From an uncultured Nostocoides sp. (GTDB lineage Bacteria > Actinomycetota > Actinomycetes > Actinomycetales > Dermatophilaceae), in NCBI GenBank assembly GCA_937873315.1, contig CALMQX010000034.1, positions 124,001 to 188,000 of the forward strand: a stretch of DNA of 64,000 nucleotides, given 5' to 3'. Both the position numbers and the translations under genes were made by a program. Shown in pieces: positions 43,592 through 51,918 of this stretch (position 1 is its first letter; each line of letters begins with the position of its first letter). The notes under the pieces were generated by a model, which did no database searches, was not told the DNA's origin, and saw only the letters and a program-made list of their open reading frames with translations.

Positions 43592-44233
43592 TCAGTCGAG
43601 CCGACCAGCGCGCCACAGGCTCGCTGATGCCCGCAGGTCCTCACTCATAGCCAGCATCGCCGACGCTGTCCGGGTCAAGGCGCTGGCATCCTCGGGGGCC
43701 GGGCCGTCGAGATCGTGCGCGACTTCGGCACGCCCGGCGGCGACGACGGCGCAGAAGGCCGCAGCCCGCTCGAGCGCGATCGCGAGATCCCCCTGGAAGA
43801 GTCCGGCGAGTACGTCGTCGATGACCCGGTGCAACTCCTCCGGGGTCGGCGGCTCCGCAATGCCAGCGACCGCGTGCGCGACATCGGTGAATCGAATACC
43901 GGCCGCGTACTCGCGACTGGCCTGCTGGGGTGCGCGGTGCACCCACTCACGCAGGGCGTAGAGCCGCCAGAGCGCGCCCGGCAGCGACCGCGCGGGGCGC
44001 TGCGACCACAGGTCCGCGATCGTGGACAGTCCGATGTCATCCACGAGGGCCACCAGCCGAGCAGTGATCTCCGGGTCCCGGGCAGCCCGGCCGGCACCGA
44101 CCAGAACCGCGGCGCTTTGATGGGCGATCTCGGTGGTCTCCGCGGGGCCGGGGAGCAGCCCACCATGAGCCTCCAACGCATCCGGGCCAAAGTGCGCGGG
44201 GCGACGCGGCGTCGGTCGGCCTCCGGTCGTCAT
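43592..44233 (-). CDS. Conserved actinobacterial protein, unknown function
   Basis: A 213-residue, largely helical protein. A recognisable core reads STIADLWSQRPARSLPGALWRLYALREWV, and the protein ends in a long helix with TRTASAMLAMSEDLRASA. No signal peptide or membrane segment is seen, so it should be cytoplasmic. Similar sequences occur in many actinomycetes under inconsistent names; I know of no tested function. It is divergent from the YihY gene, with 136 bases between. Confidence 0.75.
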   Translation of the reverse strand: MTTGGRPTPRRPAHFGPDALEAHGGLLPGPAETTEIAHQSAAVLVGAGRAARDPEITARLVALVDDIGLSTIADLWSQRPARSLPGALWRLYALREWVHRAPQQASREYAAGIRFTDVAHAVAGIAEPPTPEELHRVIDDVLAGLFQGDLAIALERAAAFCAVVAAGRAEVAHDLDGPAPEDASALTRTASAMLAMSEDLRASASLWRAGRLD

Positions 44234-44369
44234 GGCAGCCAGTGTGCCTCACCGAGGCTGGGTCCGCTTCTCCCTCGGATGGCAGCTCGGTGATCGCTGC
44301 GTGGATACAGTGGGGTTCCTCCAGCGAGCGGACCCGAGAGGGCCTAGAGGCCCGAAAGGACCGAGAGAG

Positions 44370-45479
44370 ATGGCCGACATGGGACCTCCCGAGCGTCCTG
44401 CTTCCGCGCCGTCGGGTCGGCTTGGCTCGTGGCGGCATACGCTTGCGGCGGCTTTTGCGAAGTTCAACCGCGATCAGGCCACCGATCTGGCGGCCTCGCT
44501 GACCTACTACTCGGTGCTCGCGCTCTTCCCGGCGTTGCTTGCCCTGGTCTCCCTCTTTGGCGTCTTCGGCCAAGGAGACTCCACCGTCCAGGCGCTGCTC
44601 CAACTGCTGAACGACATGGGCCAGGGCGAGGCCGCGCACCAGCTCGAGGGCCCGATCTCATCGATGGTCAATGCCGGCGGCGCGGGGGCTGCGCTGGTGA
44701 TCGGTATCGCCGGGGCGCTGTGGTCGGCCTCGGGCTACGTGGGCGCCTTCGCGCGAGCGATGAATCGGATCTATGCCGTGCCCGAGGGTCGGCCGATGGT
44801 GCGGCTGCGGCTGCAGCAGTTGGCGATCACGCTGGTGCTCATCGTCCTGGCCGGATTGGTCTTGCTGGGCCTGGTCATGTCCGGGAGCATCGCGCAGGCC
44901 GTAGGTGGCGCGATTGGCTTCGGGGATGAGGCGCTTGCGGTCTGGGGCTGGGCCAAGTGGCCGGTCATCGTCGTGGTCGTCGTCGGAATCGTGGCCATCC
45001 TCTACTACGCCACTCCGAATGTTCGCCAGCCGCGCTTCCGGTGGCTCTCGGTGGGGGCCGCGGTGGCGATTCTGGTGTGGGCGGTGGTGTCGACCGGGTT
45101 CGGCTACTACGTGACCAATTTCGGGTCGTATAACCGCACATACGGGTCCTTGGCCGGGATCATCGTGTTCCTGCTCTGGCTGTGGCTGACCAATGTCGCC
45201 TTGCTCTTTGGCGCCGAGGTCGATGTCGAGCTGGAGCGAACCCGAGAGTTGCGCGCCGGGATCCATGCCGAGCGAACGGTGCAACTGGCACCACGCGATA
45301 CCCGGGCCAGTGACGCTGCCGCCGAGAAGCTGCGCGAGCAGGTTGCGGCGGGCCGACGCCTGCGCGAGGAGGCGGTGGGCGCGCGCGACCCCGAGGCGTA
45401 TGCCGGTGAGCGGGCTCGGCTTGAGCCGCTCCCTTCGCAGCGCGAGCGGGCGCAGGGAAGGTCGGCGTCGGGGCATTAG
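44370..45479 (+). CDS. YihY/BrkB-family membrane protein
   Basis: The 369-residue protein has the YihY/virulence-factor BrkB fold: six hydrophobic helices between about 45 and 300, with DLAASLTYYSVLALFPALLALVSLFG, SASGYVGAFARAMNRIY and FGSYNRTYGSLAGIIVFLLWLW as family-specific stretches, and a charged cytoplasmic tail of about 70 residues. The role is unsettled; older links to ribonuclease BN are no longer accepted. The ATG at 44370 is chosen by fit to the family start and AAAGGA upstream. Confidence 0.9.
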   Translation: MADMGPPERPASAPSGRLGSWRHTLAAAFAKFNRDQATDLAASLTYYSVLALFPALLALVSLFGVFGQGDSTVQALLQLLNDMGQGEAAHQLEGPISSMVNAGGAGAALVIGIAGALWSASGYVGAFARAMNRIYAVPEGRPMVRLRLQQLAITLVLIVLAGLVLLGLVMSGSIAQAVGGAIGFGDEALAVWGWAKWPVIVVVVVGIVAILYYATPNVRQPRFRWLSVGAAVAILVWAVVSTGFGYYVTNFGSYNRTYGSLAGIIVFLLWLWLTNVALLFGAEVDVELERTRELRAGIHAERTVQLAPRDTRASDAAAEKLREQVAAGRRLREEAVGARDPEAYAGERARLEPLPSQRERAQGRSASGH

Positions 45480-45511
45480 AGTTGGGGGGCCGCTCGGCGA
45501 ACCCGAGCTGC

Positions 45512-45583
45512 GGGCCTTTAGCTCAATGGTAGAGCTGCGGACTTTTAATCCGTAGGTTGTGGGTTCGAGCCCCACAGGGCCCA
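45512..45583 (+). tRNA. tRNA-Lys (TTT)
   Basis: A complete cloverleaf: acceptor GGGCCTT with AGGGCCC (one G-T pair), D stem GCTC/GAGC, anticodon stem GCGGA/TCCGT with loop CTTTTAA (anticodon TTT), T stem GTGGG/CCCAC around TTCGAGC. No CCA is encoded. Confidence 0.96.
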
Positions 45584-45629
45584 CCGCGCCGCGCGGGTCG
45601 AGGTGATAGCGCGCGGATCCACCGGCGAT

Positions 45630-46295
45630 TCACATCGACTCAGGGCCACGCATGGCGTGGACCAGCACGGGAATGGCGCCTCGCAAGAATCCTTCACGGT
45701 GCTCTTCGGGTAGCCGCACCGCCGTGACTAGGAATCCCTCGATGGCGGCCACCAGGACGACCGCTTCCTGAGCGGGCTGTGGCCGACCAGAGCGCTCACC
45801 GAGTTCGCGCACCGTCCGCAGCAGGCCATCGCGCCAGCGCTCAAAGACCTCCATCAGCTCTGGTTGACGCGCCGCCTCCAGCGAGAGCTCGGCCTGAGCC
45901 CGGACCAGCGCGGGCTCACGGATCCATCCCAGGGTGAGTTCGGTGACGGCCGCGGACACGGCCACCGGATCACCGATAGCCCCCTGCAAATCCGAGGCAA
46001 GTGCCGTGACGCGCGCCTCCAAGGCGCCGCCCACGTGATCCGCCAGGGCCACCAAGAGCGCGCTGCGGGTGCGCAAGTATGCCGAGCATGTGCCTTCCGG
46101 CAACCCGGCGCGGGCATCCACGGCGCGATGCGTGAGCCCCCGCAGTCCGCCATCCGCGACCACATCCACGGCTGCCGCTAGCAACTCTGCCCGCCGGCCG
46201 GTGGGCGCAGCGGGCCGCCTGTTGGAGCGGTCGTCTGGAGTCACCTCGCCATTGTGCCGTTTCAGGCGCCCCGACCGTGGGGAACTCTCGGGCAC
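45630..46295 (-). CDS. TetR-family regulator
   Basis: Up to 221 residues; the TetR DNA-binding domain lies at about 33-80 (GRRAELLAAAVDVVADGGLRGLTHRAV, LPEGTCSAYLRTRSALL). The first 17 residues are basic and may not be translated: GTG 46244 is an alternative start. It is divergent from a 61-residue membrane protein gene, and two identical half-palindromic operators sit in the gap, over the promoter of the small gene, so the small gene is the likely target. Confidence 0.86.
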   Translation of the reverse strand: MPESSPRSGRLKRHNGEVTPDDRSNRRPAAPTGRRAELLAAAVDVVADGGLRGLTHRAVDARAGLPEGTCSAYLRTRSALLVALADHVGGALEARVTALASDLQGAIGDPVAVSAAVTELTLGWIREPALVRAQAELSLEAARQPELMEVFERWRDGLLRTVRELGERSGRPQPAQEAVVLVAAIEGFLVTAVRLPEEHREGFLRGAIPVLVHAMRGPESM

Positions 46296-46303
46296 TGGCA
46301 GAC

Positions 46304-46347
46304 TTGCGCGAGCCCTTCTACTTTTGTAGAGTGTTCTACATCAGTAG
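46304..46347 (+). promoter_or_regulatory. Promoter with tandem CTAC-N4-GTAG operators
   Basis: A -35 TTGCGC (46304-46309), 17-bp spacer and -10 TAGAGT (46327-46332) are overlapped by CTAC-N4-GTAG at 46318-46329 and followed by a second copy at 46336-46347, six bases apart. Repressor on these sites would cover the -10 and start point. Confidence 0.7.
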
Positions 46348-46360
46348 AAAGGAGTCGGTC

Positions 46361-46546
46361 ATGGGACCGATCATGGGTTTGTCTGTCATTGCTCACACAC
46401 TGCTCTGGACGACCATCGTCCTCGGCGCAATCGCCATCGTCCTCATTCTCAGCACCGCTGTGCCGACATTGAAGTGGACCCGCAAGGACCGCAAGCAGAG
46501 GCACCTGAGCATTCCGGCGTACTACTTGGCGACACCGGCACGTTGA
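46361..46546 (+). CDS. Small single-span membrane protein
   Basis: A 61-residue protein beginning at ATG 46361, six bases after AAAGGAG. It has one long hydrophobic helix (about 6-34, including IAHTLLWTTIVLGAIAIVL) followed by a basic tail (KWTRKDRKQRH). Upstream in-frame codons cross the operators and promoter and are rejected. A regulated micro-membrane protein beside its TetR repressor recalls small efflux or stress-modulating peptides, but no family is recognised. Confidence 0.75.
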   Translation: MGPIMGLSVIAHTLLWTTIVLGAIAIVLILSTAVPTLKWTRKDRKQRHLSIPAYYLATPAR

Positions 46547-46560
46547 CCTTTGGCTGGCCC

Positions 46561-46582
46561 GACCCGGATGAAGGTCCGGGTC
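46561..46582. terminator. Bidirectional hairpin terminator
   Basis: GACCCGGA (46561-46568) pairs with TCCGGGTC (46575-46582) around TGAAGG. It lies between the convergent small membrane-protein and YegP-like genes. Confidence 0.7.
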
Positions 46583-46588
46583 GCGCCC

Positions 46589-46768
46589 TCAGGCGGATTC
46601 GACGACTGCCGCGTCGGCGGCATTCTTCCTCACCGACTCGATGCCCTTGAGGCAGGCGGCCTTCGACTCGTAGGCCTCGCCCACGGCGATCACCTGACCA
46701 TTACTGGCCTTGAGGCGGAAACGGAACTTGCCGGCCTTGTCTTGGTACCACTCGAACTTTCCGGGCAT
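46589..46768 (-). CDS. YegP-like DUF1508 protein
   Basis: A 59-residue protein consisting of one DUF1508 repeat: PGKFEWYQDKAGKFRFRLKA, then GQVIAVGEAYESKAACLKGI and a short helix. The ATG at 46768 has AAAGGTGG upstream; the open frame to 47053 overlaps the AGE epimerase gene and is rejected. DUF1508 proteins usually carry two repeats in proteobacteria; the single form is common in actinomycetes. Function unknown. Confidence 0.88.
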   Translation of the reverse strand: MPGKFEWYQDKAGKFRFRLKASNGQVIAVGEAYESKAACLKGIESVRKNAADAAVVESA

Positions 46769-46841
46769 GGCTACCACCTTTGCTAGGTATGCCGTCGTTG
46801 GCATGACCACGGTAGCCACCCACGTCGTGCGGCGCAGCAAC

Positions 46842-48041
46842 TTACGAGGACGACGAGGCACGCATGCGATCGCCGACCTCCAGCGATCCGGCCAGCGCTC
46901 CACCGCAGTGGTACACATCCGGCCGACCAGGCCACAGGTCGCCACCCTCTGTGAGGTCCTCGGCAAGCTCGTTGCGCCAAGCGCCCCGCTCATCGATGAA
47001 GTAGCGAGCCGCGTGGTCCCAGAGCCTGCGGTACCACTGCTCCCAGTGCTCATCGCCGGTCACCGCCCGTAGCCCGGCGGCCGCCTGAATGCCCTCGCAG
47101 ACGGGCCAATGCAATCGCGCCGTGGCGACCGGCCGACCATCCCAGTCGGTGGTGTAAACCAGCCCGGGCCGTCCGTCCAGCGCCCAGCAACCATCCAACG
47201 CTCGGCGGGTCAAAGCATCCGCGGCTTCGGTCAGCCAGTCGGCCGACACCATGGGGGAACGCTCCAGGTCCAACAGGAAGCGCGTCCATTCCAGGGCATG
47301 GCCAGGGGTTGCGCCAAACGGCCGGAAGGGATGCATCGGTTCGTCGGCGTTGTACTCCAGGAGAACGTCCCAGTCGCTGGAGAAGTGCTCGGGGATCAGC
47401 CAATGCTGTTGGCGGGCAGCCTGATTGATGACGCGCTCGGCGATCCGCAGTGCGCGCTGATGCCACTCGGCCGCCCCTGTTGCCCAGCCCAACTCCAGGA
47501 ATGCCTCCACCGTATGCATGTGCGCATTGGCCCCGTAGTACGCCTCCTGATCGGTCCAATCCGCCGCGAAAGACTCGGCGATGGTCCCGGTGGCGTCCTG
47601 CCAGAAGTGCGCATCAACCACCTCGCGGACCTGGGCGATCAGCTCCGCCGCGTCCGGGTGTCCGATGGCGTGGGCCCGAGCCGCTGCTAGCCCCACGTGA
47701 ACGTGGTCATAGGCCGACTTTCGCGTGGTCGTGCCTGGCTGCGTGAGCCAACCACCATGCTCCCGGTCGACATGGAAGCCCCGGAGCGAGGCCATCGCAT
47801 GATCGAGCAATTCCCCCGATCCGGGTATGCCGCGGGCCACTCCCTGGGCCGCGGTGGCGGCCATCCGAGCAGTGAGAAAGAGCTGTGGTGGCCGACCAGG
47901 CAGAGGTGCCCCATCGGCGCCTTGGTAGTGGAAACCACCCTCGCTTCGGATGGCCGGGAGGGCGAAGGTCAGCACCTGAGTCAGGTTGTGCCGCAGCCAC
48001 TCTCGGTGGTCACTATGGACTAGCCAGGAGGTTGGGCTCAC
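46842..48041 (-). CDS. AGE-family sugar epimerase/isomerase
   Basis: A 399-residue (alpha/alpha)6-barrel enzyme of the N-acylglucosamine 2-epimerase family. It starts at GTG 48041, overlapping the upstream mutarotase stop (GTGA). Probable catalytic residues are His in YDHVHVGLAAA, His in GANAHMHTVEAFLEL, Arg in FLTARMAA, and His in ATPGHALEW. The early HSDHREWLRHNLTQVLTFALPAIR and QLFLTARM segments resemble YihS and mannose isomerase-type members rather than renin-binding GlcNAc epimerases. Together with the mutarotase it should interconvert an aldose and ketose (glucose/mannose/fructose or sulfoquinovose type). Confidence 0.87.
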   Translation of the reverse strand: MSPTSWLVHSDHREWLRHNLTQVLTFALPAIRSEGGFHYQGADGAPLPGRPPQLFLTARMAATAAQGVARGIPGSGELLDHAMASLRGFHVDREHGGWLTQPGTTTRKSAYDHVHVGLAAARAHAIGHPDAAELIAQVREVVDAHFWQDATGTIAESFAADWTDQEAYYGANAHMHTVEAFLELGWATGAAEWHQRALRIAERVINQAARQQHWLIPEHFSSDWDVLLEYNADEPMHPFRPFGATPGHALEWTRFLLDLERSPMVSADWLTEAADALTRRALDGCWALDGRPGLVYTTDWDGRPVATARLHWPVCEGIQAAAGLRAVTGDEHWEQWYRRLWDHAARYFIDERGAWRNELAEDLTEGGDLWPGRPDVYHCGGALAGSLEVGDRMRASSSS

Positions 48042-48877
48042 AGGTCCTCCACGGCAAGTTCGTAACCGATCGTGTGCGCTTGGCCAGGCTCCAGGGTCAC
48101 GGCATTCTCGAAGGCGTTCGCGCCCTCGACGCAGACAAACCCTCGCCACTCACCCGGCCCAACATCGGCGATCCCGGCCGCCTTCTGCTGCCACGGGTTC
48201 CACACGACGGCATTGCTCGCACCCGCCATGGTCACGGTGATCCGGCGGCCCAGTACCGGGTCCTCGACTGCTATCGGTCCGCTTGAGCGGTACACCGAAT
48301 CGGTTTCTCCGGCAAAGGTCAACGGCCCGTCCTGCACGAACTGCACCCCACCCCTGGTCTTATCGACATAGGTCGCGCCCGACAACCCCTCAATCGCCAC
48401 GCGCTGGATGTCGCCGACGACGAGATAGGTGTGAATGGCCTCCTCGAAGTCAACCGGCTCGCTGCCCAGATTCGTCGTACTGAGCTGCACGGTGAGAGTC
48501 CGGGCAAAGGTGGCCGTGAGCCTGAGGGCAAAGTCATGTGGCCAGTGTGGAGTGCTCACGTCGCCGCTGGACAACTCGTGCACGGTGACCACCGAGTCCC
48601 CGGACTCATCGTGAGATACCAAGTGCCACATGGCGGTTCGAACGGGTCCATGCATGGGTTCCATCCCAGGGGAGCGCCCGGGACCGAACCACGGCCAACA
48701 GATCGGTATGCCGCCCCTGATCGAGCGGCCCGACTCGAAGCGCGCCGTTGACGAAAGATAGAGCACCGGGTCAGCCACATGGGTGGGCTGCCAGCGAAGC
48801 ACCTGGGCGCCTTGCTCGACGTACTCCCCCGAGCAGGTCGAGGTGGACAACGGATGCCGATTCAGCGCGCCACTCAT
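48038..48877 (-). CDS. Aldose 1-epimerase-like (hexose-6-phosphate mutarotase, YeaD) protein
   Basis: The 279-residue protein has the galactose-mutarotase beta fold with the YeaD-type block IRGGIPICWPWFG then HGPVRTAMWHL; later EEAIHTYLVVGD and FVCVEGANAFENA provide the catalytic His and Glu. YeaD-like enzymes equilibrate alpha and beta glucose-6-phosphate; relatives in YihR clusters act on sulfoquinovose. It is co-translated with the AGE isomerase, which would take one anomer. No sulfolactaldehyde-pathway gene is in view. Confidence 0.87.
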   Translation of the reverse strand: MSGALNRHPLSTSTCSGEYVEQGAQVLRWQPTHVADPVLYLSSTARFESGRSIRGGIPICWPWFGPGRSPGMEPMHGPVRTAMWHLVSHDESGDSVVTVHELSSGDVSTPHWPHDFALRLTATFARTLTVQLSTTNLGSEPVDFEEAIHTYLVVGDIQRVAIEGLSGATYVDKTRGGVQFVQDGPLTFAGETDSVYRSSGPIAVEDPVLGRRITVTMAGASNAVVWNPWQQKAAGIADVGPGEWRGFVCVEGANAFENAVTLEPGQAHTIGYELAVEDL

Positions 48878-48886
48878 GAACCAAAC

Positions 48887-50266
48887 CTAAGCCCCCGCTC
48901 GCCGGCGACGCACCGCCTCGAGGCGGGCCAACGCCTCGCGTCGCTCCTCGGCATGATCGATGATCCTGCGCGGGTAGCCGTGGGCGTAGCCCTGGGGGTG
49001 CAACCACGGTTCGTGCGCGGCCGAGCCCGGTAGGTGCGCCAGTTCGGGTAGGTACCTGCGCACGTAGGCGCCATCGGGATCCATCCGCTGCCCTTGAGTG
49101 ACCGGATTGAAGATCCGGAAGTAGGGCGCAGCGTCGGTGCCCGTTCCGGCCACCCATTGCCAGCCGTGGCCATTGGAGGCCACGTCCCCATCGATGAGGT
49201 GGTCCAGGAAGTGTCGGGCTCCGACCGGCCACCACACGTGCAGATCCTTGGTCAGGAAGCTCGCGGTCACCATCCGGACGCGATTGTGCATCCAGCCTTC
49301 CGTCAGAAGTTGTCGCATACCCGCATCGACCAGCGGATACCCGGTCCGTCCGCAGCGCCAGGCATCGACCCGTTGCGCCACCTGGGGATCGGCCAGATCC
49401 GCATAGGCCAGCCCGGCAAGCTCGGCGCGCAGATCGTGCCAGGCGCTGCCGGGGTGATGGTGCAACACGTCGGCATAGAACTCCCGCCAGGCCAACTCGG
49501 TCACGAACCGGTCAGCGCCTGGACCAGCACCAGCCTCTGCCAGGAGCGAACGGGGATGCAGCACACCAAGTTTCAGATAGGGGGAGAGACGGGAGCTGCG
49601 GTCGAGGTCCGGACGATCTCGCAGGTCGGCATAGTCCGCCAGGTCCTCGTCGCGGAATCGCCTCCAGCGCTGCCAGGCGGCCTCTTCCCCCGCCAGCGGG
49701 AGCGCTGTCGGCGCAGCGGCAGCAGCACTCTCGACCAGCCGCCACGCCTCCTCGTCGGACTCCACCCGGGCCCAGCGCAAGTCAGCAGGCTCGGCCGCTG
49801 GCCGTGGCCACCCGTGGTCCCGCCATGAACGCGCGAACGGCGTGAAGACGCGGTACGGATCGCCTGCGCGATTGCGGACCAGCCCCGGACCCACGGCATA
49901 CGGGCTGCCGGTCTCCGCCCACTCAATACCCTTGTTGGCCAGGGCCTTTCGGACCCTGCGGTCCCGGGCGACTCCCGCTGGAGTCGTCTCGCGGGAGACC
50001 TGCACCAGCTGCGAGCCCACCTTGCCTGCAAGCTCAGGGAGCACCACTGCCGGATCTCCGTGTCGCAGGCAGAGTGCTCCGTCGTAGCTCTCGCGCAGTG
50101 CGAGCAGGGTGGCTGCCAACCAGGCGCGCCGAGCAGCTCCCCCGCTCGACCACAGCTGCGGATCAATGACGAAGAGCGGCAGCACGGGACCTGCGCTGGC
50201 CGCGGCGTGCAGCGCGGGCAGATCGCGACGGCGCAGGTCTCGGCGCAGCCAGAGAATGCTGGTCAC
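48887..50266 (-). CDS. phrB: Deoxyribodipyrimidine photolyase
   Basis: A 459-residue photolyase/cryptochrome-family protein. The antenna domain begins ILWLRRDLRRRDLPALH; the FAD domain shows ELAWREFYADVLHHHP, the GYPLVDAGMRQL block, WMHNRVRMVTASFLTKDL and the tryptophan-bearing DGDVASNGHGWQWVAGTGTDAAPYFRIFNP. The WREFY, NRVRM and W-rich segments mark class I CPD photolyases. It repairs cyclobutane pyrimidine dimers with blue light. It is 10 bases from the mutarotase gene on the same strand. Confidence 0.94.
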   Translation of the reverse strand: MTSILWLRRDLRRRDLPALHAAASAGPVLPLFVIDPQLWSSGGAARRAWLAATLLALRESYDGALCLRHGDPAVVLPELAGKVGSQLVQVSRETTPAGVARDRRVRKALANKGIEWAETGSPYAVGPGLVRNRAGDPYRVFTPFARSWRDHGWPRPAAEPADLRWARVESDEEAWRLVESAAAAAPTALPLAGEEAAWQRWRRFRDEDLADYADLRDRPDLDRSSRLSPYLKLGVLHPRSLLAEAGAGPGADRFVTELAWREFYADVLHHHPGSAWHDLRAELAGLAYADLADPQVAQRVDAWRCGRTGYPLVDAGMRQLLTEGWMHNRVRMVTASFLTKDLHVWWPVGARHFLDHLIDGDVASNGHGWQWVAGTGTDAAPYFRIFNPVTQGQRMDPDGAYVRRYLPELAHLPGSAAHEPWLHPQGYAHGYPRRIIDHAEERREALARLEAVRRRRAGA

Positions 50267-50310
50267 CAGCTCGCTCCGCGATTGTTGAATAGTGCATGTA
50301 AGGATGGGCC

Positions 50311-51306
50311 ATGCCCGCCGATGCTCCCCGAACCGTCCTCGTGACCGGGGTCACCGGATACATCGGGTCGCGCCTGGTTCCGAGGCTGCTGGCGGACGGC
50401 TGGCGGGTCCGGGTGCTGACTCGGGATGCGCTCAAGGTGGCGCCGCGGGCCTGGCACGGCAAGGTCGAGGTCGTCGAAGGTGACGCCGCCATGCGGATCA
50501 CGCTCGACCGCGCCTTGGAGGGCATCGAGGTCGCGTACTACCTGCTGCACTCGATGGACGGCAAAGCTGGATTTGTCGAACGCGACGCCGATTTGGCCCG
50601 GCGCTTCGGCGTGGCCGCCGAACGAGCCGGCGTCGCGCGCATGATCTATCTCTCGGGTCTGCATCCCTCGGGAACCACGCTCTCGGAACACTTGGCCTCC
50701 AGGGTTGAGGTCGGCGATCTGTTGCTCTCCAGCGGAGTCCCCACCGCCGTGCTGCAGGCGGCGGTCATCCTCGGCTCGGGATCGGCGTCCTTCGAGATGC
50801 TGCGTCACCTGACCCACCGACTTCCCGTCATGGTCACGCCCAAGTGGCTGGACAACCGCATGCAACCCATCGCCGTGCGTGACGTCCTGCACTATCTCAT
50901 CGCGGCCAGCGACCTGCCGCCCGAGGTGAACCGCACCTTTGACATCGGCGGCCCAGAAGTCCTGACCTACCGGGAGATGATCGAACGCTTCGCCAAGATC
51001 GCCGGGCTGCGCGACCGGGTGATCGCGACCGTTCCGGTCTCGACGCCGCAGTTGGCCAGCCACTGGGTCGGTTTCGTGACTCCGGTGCCCACGGCGATCG
51101 CCCGCCCACTTATCGGCAGCCTGATGCACGAAGCGATCTGCCACGAGCGCGAACTCGACGAACTGGTGGGCCCGCCCGCCGGGGGCCCGCTGTCCTACGA
51201 CCAGGCCGTGCGCGACGCCCTGGTCGGCGCCGGGCAGCGGCCAGAGCCGGGCACCGTGGACCCAGCCCGCCTGAACGCCGCCGATCCGGAGTGGGCCGGT
51301 CGCTGA
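50311..51306 (+). CDS. NAD(P)-binding atypical SDR protein
   Basis: The 331-residue protein starts with the dinucleotide-binding LVTGVTGYIGSRLVPRLL and shows YYLLHSMDGK and RMIYLSGLHP, as in proteins usually called NAD(P)H-binding/DUF2867. Those proteins generally run to about 480 residues with a C-terminal DUF2867 domain; this one stops after the SDR part. Mid-protein TFDIGGPEVLTYREMIERFA is the substrate-side segment. The substrate is unknown. A separate small SRPBCC protein is encoded convergently just downstream. Confidence 0.85.
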   Translation: MPADAPRTVLVTGVTGYIGSRLVPRLLADGWRVRVLTRDALKVAPRAWHGKVEVVEGDAAMRITLDRALEGIEVAYYLLHSMDGKAGFVERDADLARRFGVAAERAGVARMIYLSGLHPSGTTLSEHLASRVEVGDLLLSSGVPTAVLQAAVILGSGSASFEMLRHLTHRLPVMVTPKWLDNRMQPIAVRDVLHYLIAASDLPPEVNRTFDIGGPEVLTYREMIERFAKIAGLRDRVIATVPVSTPQLASHWVGFVTPVPTAIARPLIGSLMHEAICHERELDELVGPPAGGPLSYDQAVRDALVGAGQRPEPGTVDPARLNAADPEWAGR

Positions 51307-51364
51307 GCGGCCGAGATCGTGACCATGGCAGCAGGCATACAGGTCCGAAACGCCGGCTGGGCCC

Positions 51365-51817
51365 CTAGGCAGCGTTGCGCTCCGCCTGCGCGACCGCATC
51401 GAGCGCAAGGCCGAGTTGGCGCGCGGAATCCCGCCAGGCGCGATCAAGGATGTGCGCGATGACCGCCTCGACGAGCGTCAGCGGCCATTGGTATTCGTAG
51501 TCGCTGTTCAGGGTCACCAGGCTGCCCTCACCCTGAGGCCGGACCTCGAGCACGACCCGGCCGGCGGCGCTCCACGTCCTCGCGGTGAAGCGGACGGCGC
51601 GGTCCGGACCCTCAGTGATGACACAGTGCACCGAGATGGTGATACCGAGATACCGGCATCTCAACAAGTACTCGCTGCCCGGGTCACCCTCGCCCGAGGT
51701 GCGAGTGCTGGAAGCTACGCACACCGACCACTGAGGTAGCCGGTCCAGATCGGTCACGAAGGCCGATGCGGCGGCAGGGCTGGCCGACGTGCGTACCTCC
51801 ATGGAGATGCTGTGCAC
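51365..51817 (-). CDS. SRPBCC-family (START-like) protein
   Basis: The 150-residue protein has the helix-grip layout of polyketide cyclase/START-like proteins: ISMEVRTSASPAAASAFVTDLDRLPQWSVCV, a central beta sheet (VSVHCVITEGPDRAVRFTAR-type strands), and a long C-terminal helix. These bind hydrophobic ligands in a cavity; no catalytic residue can be named. It is convergent with the SDR-like gene, 58 bases apart. Confidence 0.8.
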   Translation of the reverse strand: MHSISMEVRTSASPAAASAFVTDLDRLPQWSVCVASSTRTSGEGDPGSEYLLRCRYLGITISVHCVITEGPDRAVRFTARTWSAAGRVVLEVRPQGEGSLVTLNSDYEYQWPLTLVEAVIAHILDRAWRDSARQLGLALDAVAQAERNAA

Positions 51818-51918
51818 GATGCCTCCCGGGACGGGTTACACCCTCCGTGCTGCCGCAGCAGGGCGCCTACCGATTAAGCGAATAGGTTACTCGCGCACGC
51901 TCGCCGAGCACACGCGAA

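Noticed and set aside
43592-44233. Calling this gene an RNA polymerase subunit
   Set aside because: Similar proteins carry that name in places, but no RNA polymerase motif is present.
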